Below the pieces are notes generated by a model. The model was not told the DNA's origin. It saw nothing but the letters and a program-made list of their open reading frames with translations, and did no database searches. 37,421 nt of DNA from Bacteroidales bacterium (GTDB lineage: Bacteria; Bacteroidota; Bacteroidia; Bacteroidales; Muribaculaceae), in NCBI GenBank assembly GCA_019415705.1, contig DXYS01000080.1, forward strand, positions 1-37,421. Direction: 5' to 3'. This document shows positions 23,227 to 32,797 of the stretch, one piece after another (position 1 is the first letter of the stretch; each line of letters opens with the position of its first letter). The position numbers and the translations under genes were made by a program.

Positions 23227-23592
23227 ATGAATACGCGTCTCGTTTTCACTACGTCCACCGAGATTGTCCGTGTGCCGTCAGACACGGTCGTCTACATCAC
23301 GGCTGCCGGTAATTACTCGACCATCACCATGGCCGACGGCGGAAACTTTGTCCTGACCATGCAGTTGGGGCAAATCGAGAGACGCGTCGCAGAGTTGCTC
23401 GAGAGCAATGACAATCGCTTTATCCGTATCGGCAAGAGCCTGATTGTCAATCGTGATTATATTGCCTTCATCAATCCGCCGCGTCAGAAGATGGTTTTGT
23501 CTGATTGTCGTACATTCCGTCACGAAGTGTCGGCTTCAAAAGAAGCATTGAAGGCGTTGAAAGATTTATTGGAAAAGGAGGTATCGATATGA
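23227..23592 (+). CDS. Stand-alone LytTR DNA-binding protein
   Basis: A 121-residue protein that is little more than a LytTR domain (about 12-115). The motif RIVYITAAGNY is represented by DTVVYITAAGNYSTI, followed by FIRIGKSLIVNRDYI, the conserved core ending of LytTR. No receiver domain or membrane helix is present, so its signal input is not phosphorylation of its own chain. The stop overlaps the next start (ATGA), tying it to a membrane protein that may control it or be controlled by it. Confidence 0.88.
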   Translation: MNTRLVFTTSTEIVRVPSDTVVYITAAGNYSTITMADGGNFVLTMQLGQIERRVAELLESNDNRFIRIGKSLIVNRDYIAFINPPRQKMVLSDCRTFRHEVSASKEALKALKDLLEKEVSI

Positions 23593-24467
23593 GCTTTATG
23601 CACAATGATATTAATGACGACGAGATACGCATTATCTCGTCGGATGGCGGTCACAGTCAAAACCGCCGACGCTCTCGCAGGACGCTTTACATGTGGCTCG
23701 CGCTAATAGTGGCTCTCGTCGTCGCAGGGGTAATTGCTGCAATTTATATTTACGACGACGATGAGGATGAACAGGAGTTTAGTGCTGTTCCAGTACCTCT
23801 CGCGGAGTCTGCCGCGCCTGTTGAGGTTGTCGCCACTGATACAGTCGTGGCAGCAAAACCGTTTACGATACGCAGAGACACTGTTGTCGACGGAGTCGCC
23901 CTTACCGTTCTTACGCCGCGAAACGCAGTACCGTCTTTGGCGGTCGGCGCTGATGTGCTAAATGATACTTTGGCTGTGCTGATTGCTCAGGCTGCCGATG
24001 TGCGCCGTGATAACGGAGGTATTGTCGGGGCATATGTGCTCCGGGGTGAGCTTATCGGCAAGGGAGAGGCCAAGGCGGGTTTCTGCTCTATTATCAATGG
24101 CGAGATTACTGTCGGGGTTGCTGATGCTACGCCGATGCTCGAGCAGGCTCTAACGACCGACGGCTATTTCTTCCGTCAGTATCCGCTTGTTGTCGGCGGA
24201 CAGGTCGTAGAGAACAAACCCAAGGGCAAAGCCGTCCGTAAGGCCCTTGCCGAATCGGACGGCCAAATTTGCGTTATCATCAGCAATGACAAGGTGACAT
24301 TTCATGACTTCGCACAGGCGCTTGTAAGTGCCGGTGTGCGCAACGCCATCTACCTCGTCGGCTCGAACTCATCAGGCCGTTATGTTGATGCCGACGGCAA
24401 CGCCTTCATCTTCGGCAAAACCGCATACATTGGCATCAAGAACATCAACTTCATCGTCTGGAGATAA
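23589..24467 (+). CDS. Membrane-anchored phosphodiester glycosidase-like (DUF2233/NAGPA-type) protein
   Basis: A 292-residue protein: cytoplasmic basic N-terminus (QNRRRSRR), one helix (about 34-56), an acidic stretch (DDDEDEQE) and a periplasmic domain of about 230 residues. The pattern GFCSIINGEITVGVAD, KAVRKALAESDGQICVIISNDKV and the region VRNAIYLVGSNSSGRYVDADG resemble the phosphodiester glycosidase family (NAGPA fold). A conserved GG-type pair is only partly matched, so activity is uncertain. The ATG at 23589 overlaps the LytTR stop. A strong terminator follows. Confidence 0.6.
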   Translation: MSFMHNDINDDEIRIISSDGGHSQNRRRSRRTLYMWLALIVALVVAGVIAAIYIYDDDEDEQEFSAVPVPLAESAAPVEVVATDTVVAAKPFTIRRDTVVDGVALTVLTPRNAVPSLAVGADVLNDTLAVLIAQAADVRRDNGGIVGAYVLRGELIGKGEAKAGFCSIINGEITVGVADATPMLEQALTTDGYFFRQYPLVVGGQVVENKPKGKAVRKALAESDGQICVIISNDKVTFHDFAQALVSAGVRNAIYLVGSNSSGRYVDADGNAFIFGKTAYIGIKNINFIVWR

Positions 24468-24503
24468 GCGTATTTACGTTTCATACATTTATGATATAAG
24501 TTC

Positions 24504-24543
24504 ATACAACGCCCGGCAGATTGTTTTGCCGGGCGTCGTATTT
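24504..24543 (+). terminator. Strong hairpin terminator after the LytTR operon
   Basis: A perfect 10-bp GC-rich stem (24509-24518 with 24527-24536) extends by a further 4 bp after one mismatch (24504-24507 with 24538-24541). The loop is 8 bases and three T's follow. The T-run is short. Confidence 0.75.
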
Positions 24544-24574
24544 GACTGACTTTTGCAGTATATTATAATATGTT

Positions 24575-25645
24575 ATGAAATATCTGTTTTCTGCAATTAT
24601 CTCTTTGGCGATTTTGTCATCATCCTGTTCTGACCCGTTAAATCATGTGGCGTTAGATCACAAGGAGACAAACAGTGTCTATTACTGGAAAACTGTCTTT
24701 AAACCCGACAGTTTTGAGCTCTCATTTTTACGCAACTACGATGTCGGACGTATTTACCTGCGTATGTTTGATGTTTCGGTCGATCCGTTAGGTGGCAACA
24801 CGCTTGAAAATTCGGTGATTCCAAATGCAACGGTCAGATTCGTGAATGATTATTGTTATTCGATACACGATTCGATTGGCGATATTGAGTTTGTGCCGGT
24901 GGTCTATATCACTCTCGACGCTCTCAAAAAGGCGAAAGGTCAGGAAGGTCTGTTGGCAAAAAATATTGTGACACGTGTGAGGAATATGTGCCTGTATAAT
25001 GACTTGCCGAATATTGGAGAGTTGCAGTTGGACTGCGACTGGACAGCATCGACCGAAGACTCATTTTTCGCACTCTGTGACTCGGCTAAACAAGTCTTCC
25101 GCGAGTTGCAGCTTCCATGGAAACTTAGCTCGACAGTCCGTCTGCATCAATTGTCTCGAAAAGTGCCTCCTGTTGACAATGGTGTATTGATGGTATATAA
25201 TACAGGTTGTTTCAATAATCCTGATGCGGACAACTCGATTATAGATGTCAGAGATGTGGAGCCTTATCTTAAACATTTGCGCCGTTATCCTCTCCATTTG
25301 GATGTGGCATATCCGACATATTCATGGCAGTTGCTCTTCAGAAAACGCAAGTTTATTGGTCTGATAAACGGGGTCGATGTAACGAACACATCACAATTTG
25401 CCGTTTGCGGCAAAAACAGATATGTTGCTCTCCGAGATGTACCTTACAGGGATAAGATTATAAGAGCGGGTGACATTATCAGGCAGGAGACATCAAAGGC
25501 CTGCGATATCCTAAAGATAAAGAAACTGATTGATGTACGTCTGGCCGGACGCAAACATTCAAATATACTTTACCATCTTGATTCTAAAAATCTTTCAAAA
25601 TATTCGTCAGATGAAATCGACAACATTTTTGACAGCAACCGTTAG
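24575..25645 (+). CDS. Lipoprotein, possibly DUF3142-type TIM-barrel fold
   Basis: A 356-residue lipoprotein with a signal ending LSSSC (C18 the likely lipidated Cys). The mature part has the alternating beta/alpha pattern of a TIM barrel. Segments such as ELQLDCDWTAST (strand end with acidic residues) and LDVAYPTYSWQLLF recall DUF3142, a glycoside-hydrolase-like family. The link is moderate. The ending overlaps the following gene by 35 bp, so the two are coupled. No nearby SusCD genes show its substrate. Confidence 0.6.
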   Translation: MKYLFSAIISLAILSSSCSDPLNHVALDHKETNSVYYWKTVFKPDSFELSFLRNYDVGRIYLRMFDVSVDPLGGNTLENSVIPNATVRFVNDYCYSIHDSIGDIEFVPVVYITLDALKKAKGQEGLLAKNIVTRVRNMCLYNDLPNIGELQLDCDWTASTEDSFFALCDSAKQVFRELQLPWKLSSTVRLHQLSRKVPPVDNGVLMVYNTGCFNNPDADNSIIDVRDVEPYLKHLRRYPLHLDVAYPTYSWQLLFRKRKFIGLINGVDVTNTSQFAVCGKNRYVALRDVPYRDKIIRAGDIIRQETSKACDILKIKKLIDVRLAGRKHSNILYHLDSKNLSKYSSDEIDNIFDSNR

Positions 25646-27647
25646 TGCAATTGTCCTGACAAGCTTTGCACACAGGACATGTGCATGCGGTCCTTATAGT
25701 CCGATTATCCCTACACCTGATTTCTTCGTTCTTTCCGAATCATTCATGGATATGCCAGACTATAATCGTGAAGAGAATCTCCGTCTATGGCAAGAGCTTA
25801 CGTCCGAAAGAATACCTCTGTCGGATATTGAGAAAGCAGTCTATGAAGATAGCCGCAGCGAATTTCTAAACTCCGCGTATGCGTCAGGTGATAAGAATCA
25901 GAATCTCTTTTATGTCTATTTGAAAAATACAAATGACAGTGAGATTGTCAATTTGTTAGACGTCGCAAAAGCGATAGAAGAAAAACGAAGTAGAATCAGT
26001 TCTCCGTGGTACTATCCTCGTGACAGGGACATCAATATTGAAGCCGACGATTTTAATCACCTTATTGAAATCTGCAAAGCAAAGAGTGGCGACAAGCGAC
26101 TTGGCGACAGGTATTCGCTGCAAATGACGAGAATCCTGTTTGCAACGCATCGCTATGCAGACTGCATCGAGTATTGTGACTCGGCGTTTGCTGATATTCC
26201 GGATGATAACCTGATGAAACGGATGGCCCTTAATTATGTGGCAGGATGCTGGAGCGCTATAGGCGACATCGCGCGAGCCGACTCGTTGTTTGCTATTACA
26301 GGCGAGGTGCTGTCGATAAGTTCGGACGATCCGGTCGCATATATGGCCGCGCACAATCCTGATGCTCCTCAGCTCATGGATTATATACGTAGTAATGCGT
26401 CCGACACTCTGTTTTTAGGAAATACGGCAAGTGTGGCCAAGAATCTTCTGAACAACAATAAAGTATCTAAACGCGGAGATTGGAATTTTCTTATTGCCTA
26501 TAATGCAGGCGAGTATGAGCGCGACCTTTCATTGGCTCGGACTTATATTAAACAGGCTCTTAGAGAGGATTTTTCGACAGATAATCTCTGCGACCTCGCG
26601 CGTTGCTATAAGATGAAATTAGATGCACGTGCCGGTGATATGTCATCGCTTCTGTCTGATTTGAAGTGGGTTGAGATGAAATTTGATGTGCTCAATATAG
26701 ACCTTGACGAGTGGGTAAGACGTTGCCGTAATATCATATATGAGGAATGGTGCCCGCTACTGTGGAAGAGGGGAGATTATGCCACGGCGGTAATGTTATG
26801 CGCTTATGCAGATAATTTAAATGATAGTTTCTATTTGAGTGATTATGGATGTCTGTCGTTTCGCCTGATGGAGAGCCTGCGTTCCGAACAGCTTGAGGCT
26901 GTATATGAGAAGATGAACTCATCGAGCGCACTTTTTAACTTTTTACGCAAGCATATCAGGTCAGACCGGGATTATTACTACGAACTCATCGGCACGCTCG
27001 CTTTACGTGAAGGGAATTATGGGCGTGCGGTTGACTTTCTGTCGCAGGTAAGCTACAGCTACATTCGGAGTATGAACATCTACTCATATCTATCACGTAA
27101 ACCGTTTTTTCTTTATAAAAAACGTTGGGGAAAGGTTACTTACTATGATTACACCTATGTAAATGATTATGGCGCATCAGGAACAGATGATGATTCTGCT
27201 ACTAAATATACCAAACTATATTTTGCCCGGAAAATGAAACAGTATCAGCACGACATGAAACACGGCCGGACGAATGACGACCGCGGGCTTGCGCGTCTGA
27301 TGTATGCCATCGCCCGCTATAATTCATTTGAGGAGTGTTGGGCACTGACGCAATATTCAAGGGGGTATGTATATTTGTTTGAGCCGAGTTTGTATTATTA
27401 TGATGATTTTGCTGAAAAGAACTATGCTTTTCTGTATGATTATCTTGGCTGCGGCGGACAGATGGACACAGAGCGTGAATTTGAACGGGAGAAGACGGCC
27501 GCTTTGGCAATGCTAACCGGTGATGAAGCGCGGGCACAAGCTCAGTATATATTGAGAAATCTCAAGACTGTAGTTAAATATTATGCCGATACAGCAACCG
27601 GTAAATTTGTACGCGCATCATGCGATAATTGGCGTTCATGGTTGTAG
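25611..27647 (+). CDS. Large exported helical-repeat (TPR-like) protein
   Basis: A 678-residue protein with a signal sequence (about 1-22) followed by the Cys/Pro-rich start CACGPYSPIIPTPDFF. The rest is helical with weak TPR-like repeats (for example RYADCIEYCDSAFADIPDDN, EYERDLSLARTYIKQAL, GNYGRAVDFLSQVSY) and is rich in Tyr. It seems to be the periplasmic or surface partner of the overlapping lipoprotein. I choose the ATG at 25611 because it gives a clean signal peptide; the longer frame lies in the lipoprotein gene. I do not recognise a catalytic domain. Confidence 0.65.
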   Translation: MKSTTFLTATVSAIVLTSFAHRTCACGPYSPIIPTPDFFVLSESFMDMPDYNREENLRLWQELTSERIPLSDIEKAVYEDSRSEFLNSAYASGDKNQNLFYVYLKNTNDSEIVNLLDVAKAIEEKRSRISSPWYYPRDRDINIEADDFNHLIEICKAKSGDKRLGDRYSLQMTRILFATHRYADCIEYCDSAFADIPDDNLMKRMALNYVAGCWSAIGDIARADSLFAITGEVLSISSDDPVAYMAAHNPDAPQLMDYIRSNASDTLFLGNTASVAKNLLNNNKVSKRGDWNFLIAYNAGEYERDLSLARTYIKQALREDFSTDNLCDLARCYKMKLDARAGDMSSLLSDLKWVEMKFDVLNIDLDEWVRRCRNIIYEEWCPLLWKRGDYATAVMLCAYADNLNDSFYLSDYGCLSFRLMESLRSEQLEAVYEKMNSSSALFNFLRKHIRSDRDYYYELIGTLALREGNYGRAVDFLSQVSYSYIRSMNIYSYLSRKPFFLYKKRWGKVTYYDYTYVNDYGASGTDDDSATKYTKLYFARKMKQYQHDMKHGRTNDDRGLARLMYAIARYNSFEECWALTQYSRGYVYLFEPSLYYYDDFAEKNYAFLYDYLGCGGQMDTEREFEREKTAALAMLTGDEARAQAQYILRNLKTVVKYYADTATGKFVRASCDNWRSWL

Positions 27648-27663
27648 TCCCGTCAAAATATAA

Positions 27664-27671
27664 TATATTTG
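27664..27671 (+). promoter_or_regulatory. -7 box upstream of the Vat-like acetyltransferase gene
   Basis: TATATTTG matches TAnnTTTG, 22 bases before the ATG at 27694. Confidence 0.45.
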
Positions 27672-27693
27672 TATGTGAATTAAATCTTTTGGC

Positions 27694-28356
27694 ATGAAAA
27701 TTTTCCCCGATAAAGACAAGGCGTTTCCGAATCCGAAAATACCGAGTCTGTGCTACATTAAAAATGTTGTCAGGAATCCGCGGATTATTGTCGGCGACTA
27801 TACTTATTACGACGACATTGACGGCGCTGAACGTTTTGAGGAGCACGTCACACATTTCTATGAATTTATCGGCGACAGACTGATTATTGGTAATTTCTGT
27901 GCCATCGCCCGAGGCGTAACTTTTGTGATGAACGGTGCAAATCATCGCATGGATTGCGCTACAACATATCCGTTTTATATCATGGGCGGCGACTGGGGCG
28001 GCATGATTGCTCCGGTTAAAGATGAATTGCCGCATAAGGGCGACACGGTCATCGGCAATGATGTCTGGATAGGGCAGAATGTCACCGTCATGCCGGGCGT
28101 GCATATCGGCGACGGCGCTATAATCGGCACTAATGCCACTGTTGCATCAGATATTCCGCCATATGCTGTCGCTGTCGGCAACCCTGCACGTGTCATTCGT
28201 CGGCGTTTTGACGATGAGACAATCGAGCTGCTGGTGCGTCTCGCGTGGTGGAATAAGCCAATCGAAGAAATTGACGCCCTGATGCCAATCCTCACCAATC
28301 CTGACATTGATGAACTTAAACGGATTATTAAGAAGTATTTACAAATCAATAAATAG
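27694..28356 (+). CDS. Xenobiotic-type hexapeptide O-acetyltransferase (Vat/CatB-like)
   Basis: A 220-residue left-handed beta-helix acetyltransferase. The hexapeptide pattern is clear (VIGNDVWIGQNVTVMPGVHIGDGAIIGTNATV), and the catalytic His of the XAT group is H84 in NGANHRMD. The N-terminal FPNPKIPSLCYIKN and IIVGDYTYYDD blocks match the Vat/CatB family that uses acetyl-CoA to acetylate streptogramin A or chloramphenicol. Most chromosomal members have unknown natural substrates, so resistance should not be assumed. It has its own -7 box. Confidence 0.9.
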   Translation: MKIFPDKDKAFPNPKIPSLCYIKNVVRNPRIIVGDYTYYDDIDGAERFEEHVTHFYEFIGDRLIIGNFCAIARGVTFVMNGANHRMDCATTYPFYIMGGDWGGMIAPVKDELPHKGDTVIGNDVWIGQNVTVMPGVHIGDGAIIGTNATVASDIPPYAVAVGNPARVIRRRFDDETIELLVRLAWWNKPIEEIDALMPILTNPDIDELKRIIKKYLQINK

Positions 28357-28363
28357 ATTCTAA

Positions 28364-28371
28364 TAACTTTG
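28364..28371 (+). promoter_or_regulatory. -7 box immediately upstream of the metallophosphoesterase gene
   Basis: TAACTTTG ends 7 bases before the ATG at 28379, giving an almost leaderless predicted transcript. The -33 region has no TTG. Confidence 0.5.
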
Positions 28372-28378
28372 CTTTGCT

Positions 28379-29638
28379 ATGAAACGATTATTCTCGGTAT
28401 TTGCCGCTGCAATTGTGTTTTGTGCGGTCTTTGCTTCAGACGAGTACACGGTTATTGTTAATCCGGCTGAGAACGCGTCGACAGGAGCGCGAATTAACTG
28501 GCATACAGATGAAGGATGCGGAGCGGAAACATGTATTTATACCAAACGGAGTGATACGAAGTGGAAACATCGCAAGACTATTGCTGCTACGCAAGGGCTT
28601 GTAACAGCCTACGATAGTCTTATGTCCAAACATCCTGATGGCACGGATTGCATCGAGCGTGTTCGTTTTGTCCGTAACACTGTGGAGTTGCAGGGTCTTG
28701 AGCCTGATACCGAGTATATGTATCGATTCTCGAATGATAAAGATGCCCCTGTACGATATTTTAAAACAGCGCCTGAAGACGGAGCATGGACGGCTGCTGT
28801 TATTTCGGACTTCCATTCCTATACGCCTCTGCCCAAGCGTGCGGTTGCAGCCATGGCGATGCTTGATACGCTTGAGAGAGTAAACGGCGGTGATTTCGAT
28901 ATGGTGTTGCATGTCGGTGATATTTGTGCATGGGGCGGCAGCTATTCTTTCTGGCGTGACCTTTATGAGAAGTCTCAGTTCTCTAAATATATGTGGGCCG
29001 GAGTTAACGGCAATCATGATAACATGGACCGTAAGTCGACGCGCCTGTCCAACGATTATTTCCGTTATGCCAATAATAACCCGCTGAACGGATATCCCGG
29101 TGAAATGGGCGTTTGCTATTTCTTTAAATACGATCAGGTACTGTTTATCATGCTCAATAACGAGATGATGCGTAAGGATGAAGGCTTGGCCGCCGCTCAG
29201 CAATGGGTGAAAAATACAATCAGAGAGAATCCATCAAGATATATAGTTGTCATGGAGCACTACCAATGGTTCTTTGCCAATACCGGCAAGACATCGCAGT
29301 ATGAGCGCTGGCATGAGCTTTTTGACGAATACGGGGTAGACCTCGCGATTGCCGGCAACAACCACATCTATGCTCGTACTAATGCCATTTATAAGGATTG
29401 CGAGACAGACGGATCGAAAGGTACGGTTTATCTGCAGACTCCATCGTCAGACAATGAGCGCGGACAGGCGACAGGCGAATGGACTGACAATAAGGATAAA
29501 ATCAAATATATTTGGTCTGAGGGCCCAAAGACCGTCGGCGCTCTTCTTATGAATGTTGATGACCGCAAGATTACATTGACTCTTTATGACCGTGAGGGTA
29601 AGGCGGTCGATAGTGTTGAAGTATTGGCGAAACGGTAA
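28379..29638 (+). CDS. Exported metallophosphoesterase with purple-acid-phosphatase-like N-terminal domain
   Basis: A 419-residue protein with a signal peptide (1-20), an FN3/Ig-like domain (about 21-130) and a calcineurin-like phosphoesterase domain (about 138-405). Metal motifs are D144-x-H146, GD at 180-181, GNHD at 211-214, H in VMEHYQWF and N-N-H in AGNNHIYAR. The last motif differs from the usual G-H-x-H, having Asn in place of the first His. It is expected to hydrolyse phosphomonoesters or diesters outside the cytoplasm. It forms part of a plus-strand run with mostly separate promoters. Confidence 0.88.
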   Translation: MKRLFSVFAAAIVFCAVFASDEYTVIVNPAENASTGARINWHTDEGCGAETCIYTKRSDTKWKHRKTIAATQGLVTAYDSLMSKHPDGTDCIERVRFVRNTVELQGLEPDTEYMYRFSNDKDAPVRYFKTAPEDGAWTAAVISDFHSYTPLPKRAVAAMAMLDTLERVNGGDFDMVLHVGDICAWGGSYSFWRDLYEKSQFSKYMWAGVNGNHDNMDRKSTRLSNDYFRYANNNPLNGYPGEMGVCYFFKYDQVLFIMLNNEMMRKDEGLAAAQQWVKNTIRENPSRYIVVMEHYQWFFANTGKTSQYERWHELFDEYGVDLAIAGNNHIYARTNAIYKDCETDGSKGTVYLQTPSSDNERGQATGEWTDNKDKIKYIWSEGPKTVGALLMNVDDRKITLTLYDREGKAVDSVEVLAKR

Positions 29639-29693
29639 AAGACTTTTCACATGAGACTTTTTTTGATTTCTCGGTATATAACAAACCCCGATA

Positions 29694-30236
29694 ATGACTG
29701 ATTGCCACAATACTTTCAGGATAGAGACCGAAAGGCTTATTCTGCGTGAGTGGAGGCTGGGTGATTTTGGTCCGTTTGCTGCAATAAACGAAGACCCGGA
29801 GGTGATGAGGTTTTTCCCGTCAGTCTTGACAAAAGAGGCAAGCGATGATTTTGCACGGCGGATTATCGCTGAAATGGATGCAAAAGGATATGGTCTGTTT
29901 GCTGTGGAGCTGAAATCTACAGGTGAGTTTATCGGATATACCGGTCTGCACGAAGTATCGTTTGATGCCGGTTTTAAAGGTGAGGTAGAAATAGGGTGGA
30001 GGCTTGATAAGTGCCATTGGAACAACGGCTACGCAATCGAGGCTGCTAAAGCCGTTTTGAATTTCGCCCGTGGAATCGGCCTGAGGGTTGTATATTCTTT
30101 CACCGCCACGGTCAATGCTCCGTCTGAACGAGTAATGCAGAAAATCGGAATGTCAAAAACCGGAGAATTTGACCATCCCTCGTTGGCACCGGGCCACCGG
30201 CTTTGTCGGCATGTTTTGTATTCGATAGACATATAA
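29694..30236 (+). CDS. GNAT family N-acetyltransferase (RimJ/RimL type)
   Basis: A 180-residue GNAT enzyme beginning with the RimJ-type TERLILREW block. It continues with the beta-bulge region GEVEIGWRLDKCHWNNGYA and closes with NAPSERVMQKIGMSKTGEFDHP, the acetyl-CoA-binding and C-terminal core of the subfamily. It is cytoplasmic. Substrates in this subfamily include ribosomal protein N-termini and small amines; here the target is unknown. It ends 6 bases from the convergent outer-membrane protein gene. Confidence 0.9.
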   Translation: MTDCHNTFRIETERLILREWRLGDFGPFAAINEDPEVMRFFPSVLTKEASDDFARRIIAEMDAKGYGLFAVELKSTGEFIGYTGLHEVSFDAGFKGEVEIGWRLDKCHWNNGYAIEAAKAVLNFARGIGLRVVYSFTATVNAPSERVMQKIGMSKTGEFDHPSLAPGHRLCRHVLYSIDI

Positions 30237-30242
30237 CGATAT

Positions 30243-32795
30243 TTATTTGATTATTGCCGATGGAGCGGCGTTCTGTCCGCGGACTTCATTGCCACGCTGT
30301 ATTTTTTTGCCGTATCCGACAGTGTATGTGACTGACAGATTCAGACTCGGATTTGACGACGGATTATAGGTCTGACGGTATTCTGAATACAAAGGCGCAT
30401 GTTTCTCCCAAGTTTCTGATTTCCATCCTTTGTTGAATATATTTTTTGCCTCTAAATTGACAGTCCATATACCGTTGCCCCAGCCGACAGAAAACATATG
30501 AAAATTACGTCGACGTATTATGTAATTGGAGTTTTCAGTCAATATGTTTTGCGGATTTCCCCACGATGCAAGTATATTAAATGATTTCCAGTAATATACA
30601 CCTTGCAATTGTATCCTGAAGGGATAATATGAATCTTTATAAGACCCGGTTATCTCGTATCCGTTTTGAGTAAGATTAGCATAGAGTTGCAGACTATTGT
30701 CAAACAGCTTGTAATTGGCTGATATACCTGCATAGTAACGGATGTATGAGCCGTCGTTTATATAATCGCGCAAAAGAGCATTTCCGTCATCGTAAAGTTT
30801 ATATATGGTTGCCACACGGTTAAAATCCTGTTCGTAACCTGCAAAAGCAGCTATCGAAAAAGAGTTGGTGAAAAACTTGTTATATGATAAATTTGAGGTT
30901 AGATTTCTCCAGTTTTTCAAATGCGGATTGGCTGTAAGGTATAGATATTCATCACTTTGTACGATGTCATTCACTTTCATATTTATGTCGGGAGTAGTTG
31001 TCCGGTAATTAAGAGATGCAGAAATCTGACTTGTTTTACTAAATGAGATCCAAGTATTTATGCCAAACATGGGGTAGACATCCCTTGTCGTAATTCCATT
31101 CATTGAATTGTGTTCAAAACCTAATCCGGCAAGTGATGATATTGTAAATTTTTTTGTCCGATATCTATAATTTGTATTTCCCACCATAAAAGAGTTTGAG
31201 TAGGAGTCATTTATGTTATTAGTCCCTTGGTAAACAAGTTTGTTAATATTCTGTCCACCAGCGAGAAATAGTGAGAGTTGGTTTTTATTTTTCCAGACAA
31301 TACGTCCCGATGTCTGTAATCCCCAATTATAGACGTTCTCTGTAATAGTATTGTAGACAGGATTTTGCATGAGAGTGGATTCATAAGCTGAAATGTTGTT
31401 TCGGTGCGTATGTTTAAGACTCGGAGTAATGTCAAGCGATATGTTTGAGCCGATGATACCCCAATAATTGCTGTGATAATAGACTGTGTTGTATCTGTTA
31501 GGAGTATTTCGTGCGTAGGCGTAGTTCTTGTCAGGATATAGGTCGACATGCAGCTCCCCGTCCGTATTATTTGTCGGAGACGAAAAATGAGTGAACGATA
31601 GTGCGTTGCGTGCTGTAAAACGTGGAGATGCGTATACTGCTCTGACTGTTATAGGATATGTATTGTTTACAGTATGCGATTTGTTGAATATCTCGTCGCG
31701 GATGATTGTAGTCTGTTGGTCATCGTTTCCAAGGAAGTAACAGGCCGAATTGTCGCTGCCGTCATGGTGATAATTCTGATTATCGCAGCCGGCATATATG
31801 TCATAGGTTATTTTTTTATATGTGAATCTGCTGAATATCTCACTATTGTTAAATATGCCATTAAGAGTTCTAAATGACTCACAGGCTTTAGTGTAGCCTC
31901 CATATTCATATTCCTGAACGATGAAATTGACAATCCGCGGCTCTCCTTTGAATCTCGGGTCTGTCGGAAATTCAAGATATTCAACTTTACGGACGTCTGT
32001 CATTTTCATCCCTTTAAGTTCGTCAGCTTGTGCCTCATGGTAGTTGATATATACCGCTACACTGTTGCCGAACACGTCTTTGACGCTATTATCGCCGGGA
32101 TTTATGACAAGCTGAGGAATTGCCATACGTCTGAGAAGGTCGTTTGCATCCTGTGAGGAATTTCTCTGTCGTGAGGTCGGGATATAAACATTTTTGTCAG
32201 TCCGATACTCTGTCTGAGCCGCCTCGACTGTGACCTGTCTGAGTGAGACGGGGATTTGTCTCATTGTCACTGTCCCCACTGTGAAATCAGGCAGGTCGAT
32301 ATATTTGCATACATAACCGATACAGCTGAGTTTCATGAGGACGTTTCTCTTGTCACAGGGTATTGAAAAATGTCCGTTGCCATCGGTGATGCCGTATGTG
32401 ATTACGGTTGAATCTTTTGGTGTGAGTAACACAACCGAAGCACCGTCAATCGGCTCGTTGTCGATGTCGTCACATAAGACATTTCCAGAATAAGCATATT
32501 TGCCGTGCTGACGAGCTTCTATATAATAGCGGTTGCCGAGGTTGCTTATTGAGACGGGATTTAGTCCGATTGTCATTCTTAAAGCATCATAGGCGTCATC
32601 CGTATCAATTGTCGCCGAAGTCTTATAAAAATCGAGTTCGTCATATATGAAATTGATTTGTATATCAGGATGCCGTTCTGCTATAGCAACAATTGCTTCT
32701 GAGAGGGGGATAGCGTTGAATTTATATTTGAACTGTGCGCCACGGACCGCGCAGGTACATATAATTGACACCAGAAAAATATATATATACTTCAT
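30243..32795 (-). CDS. Outer-membrane beta-barrel protein with STN and CarboxypepD-like domains
   Basis: An 850-residue exported protein. Signal peptide 1-19; STN (secretin/TonB short N-terminal) domain about 20-95 (FKYKFNAIPLSEAIVAIAERH); CarboxypepD_reg-like domain about 98-175; a plug-like region with RRMAIPQLVINPG; then about 550 residues of barrel rich in aromatic, Asn and Tyr residues. It is most like the outer-membrane beta-barrel family seen next to anti-sigma factors. The STN domain would pass occupancy to the anti-sigma factor encoded just upstream. No SusD-like partner lies in the window. The ligand is unknown. Confidence 0.82.
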   Translation of the reverse strand: MKYIYIFLVSIICTCAVRGAQFKYKFNAIPLSEAIVAIAERHPDIQINFIYDELDFYKTSATIDTDDAYDALRMTIGLNPVSISNLGNRYYIEARQHGKYAYSGNVLCDDIDNEPIDGASVVLLTPKDSTVITYGITDGNGHFSIPCDKRNVLMKLSCIGYVCKYIDLPDFTVGTVTMRQIPVSLRQVTVEAAQTEYRTDKNVYIPTSRQRNSSQDANDLLRRMAIPQLVINPGDNSVKDVFGNSVAVYINYHEAQADELKGMKMTDVRKVEYLEFPTDPRFKGEPRIVNFIVQEYEYGGYTKACESFRTLNGIFNNSEIFSRFTYKKITYDIYAGCDNQNYHHDGSDNSACYFLGNDDQQTTIIRDEIFNKSHTVNNTYPITVRAVYASPRFTARNALSFTHFSSPTNNTDGELHVDLYPDKNYAYARNTPNRYNTVYYHSNYWGIIGSNISLDITPSLKHTHRNNISAYESTLMQNPVYNTITENVYNWGLQTSGRIVWKNKNQLSLFLAGGQNINKLVYQGTNNINDSYSNSFMVGNTNYRYRTKKFTISSLAGLGFEHNSMNGITTRDVYPMFGINTWISFSKTSQISASLNYRTTTPDINMKVNDIVQSDEYLYLTANPHLKNWRNLTSNLSYNKFFTNSFSIAAFAGYEQDFNRVATIYKLYDDGNALLRDYINDGSYIRYYAGISANYKLFDNSLQLYANLTQNGYEITGSYKDSYYPFRIQLQGVYYWKSFNILASWGNPQNILTENSNYIIRRRNFHMFSVGWGNGIWTVNLEAKNIFNKGWKSETWEKHAPLYSEYRQTYNPSSNPSLNLSVTYTVGYGKKIQRGNEVRGQNAAPSAIIK

Positions 32796-32797
32796 GA

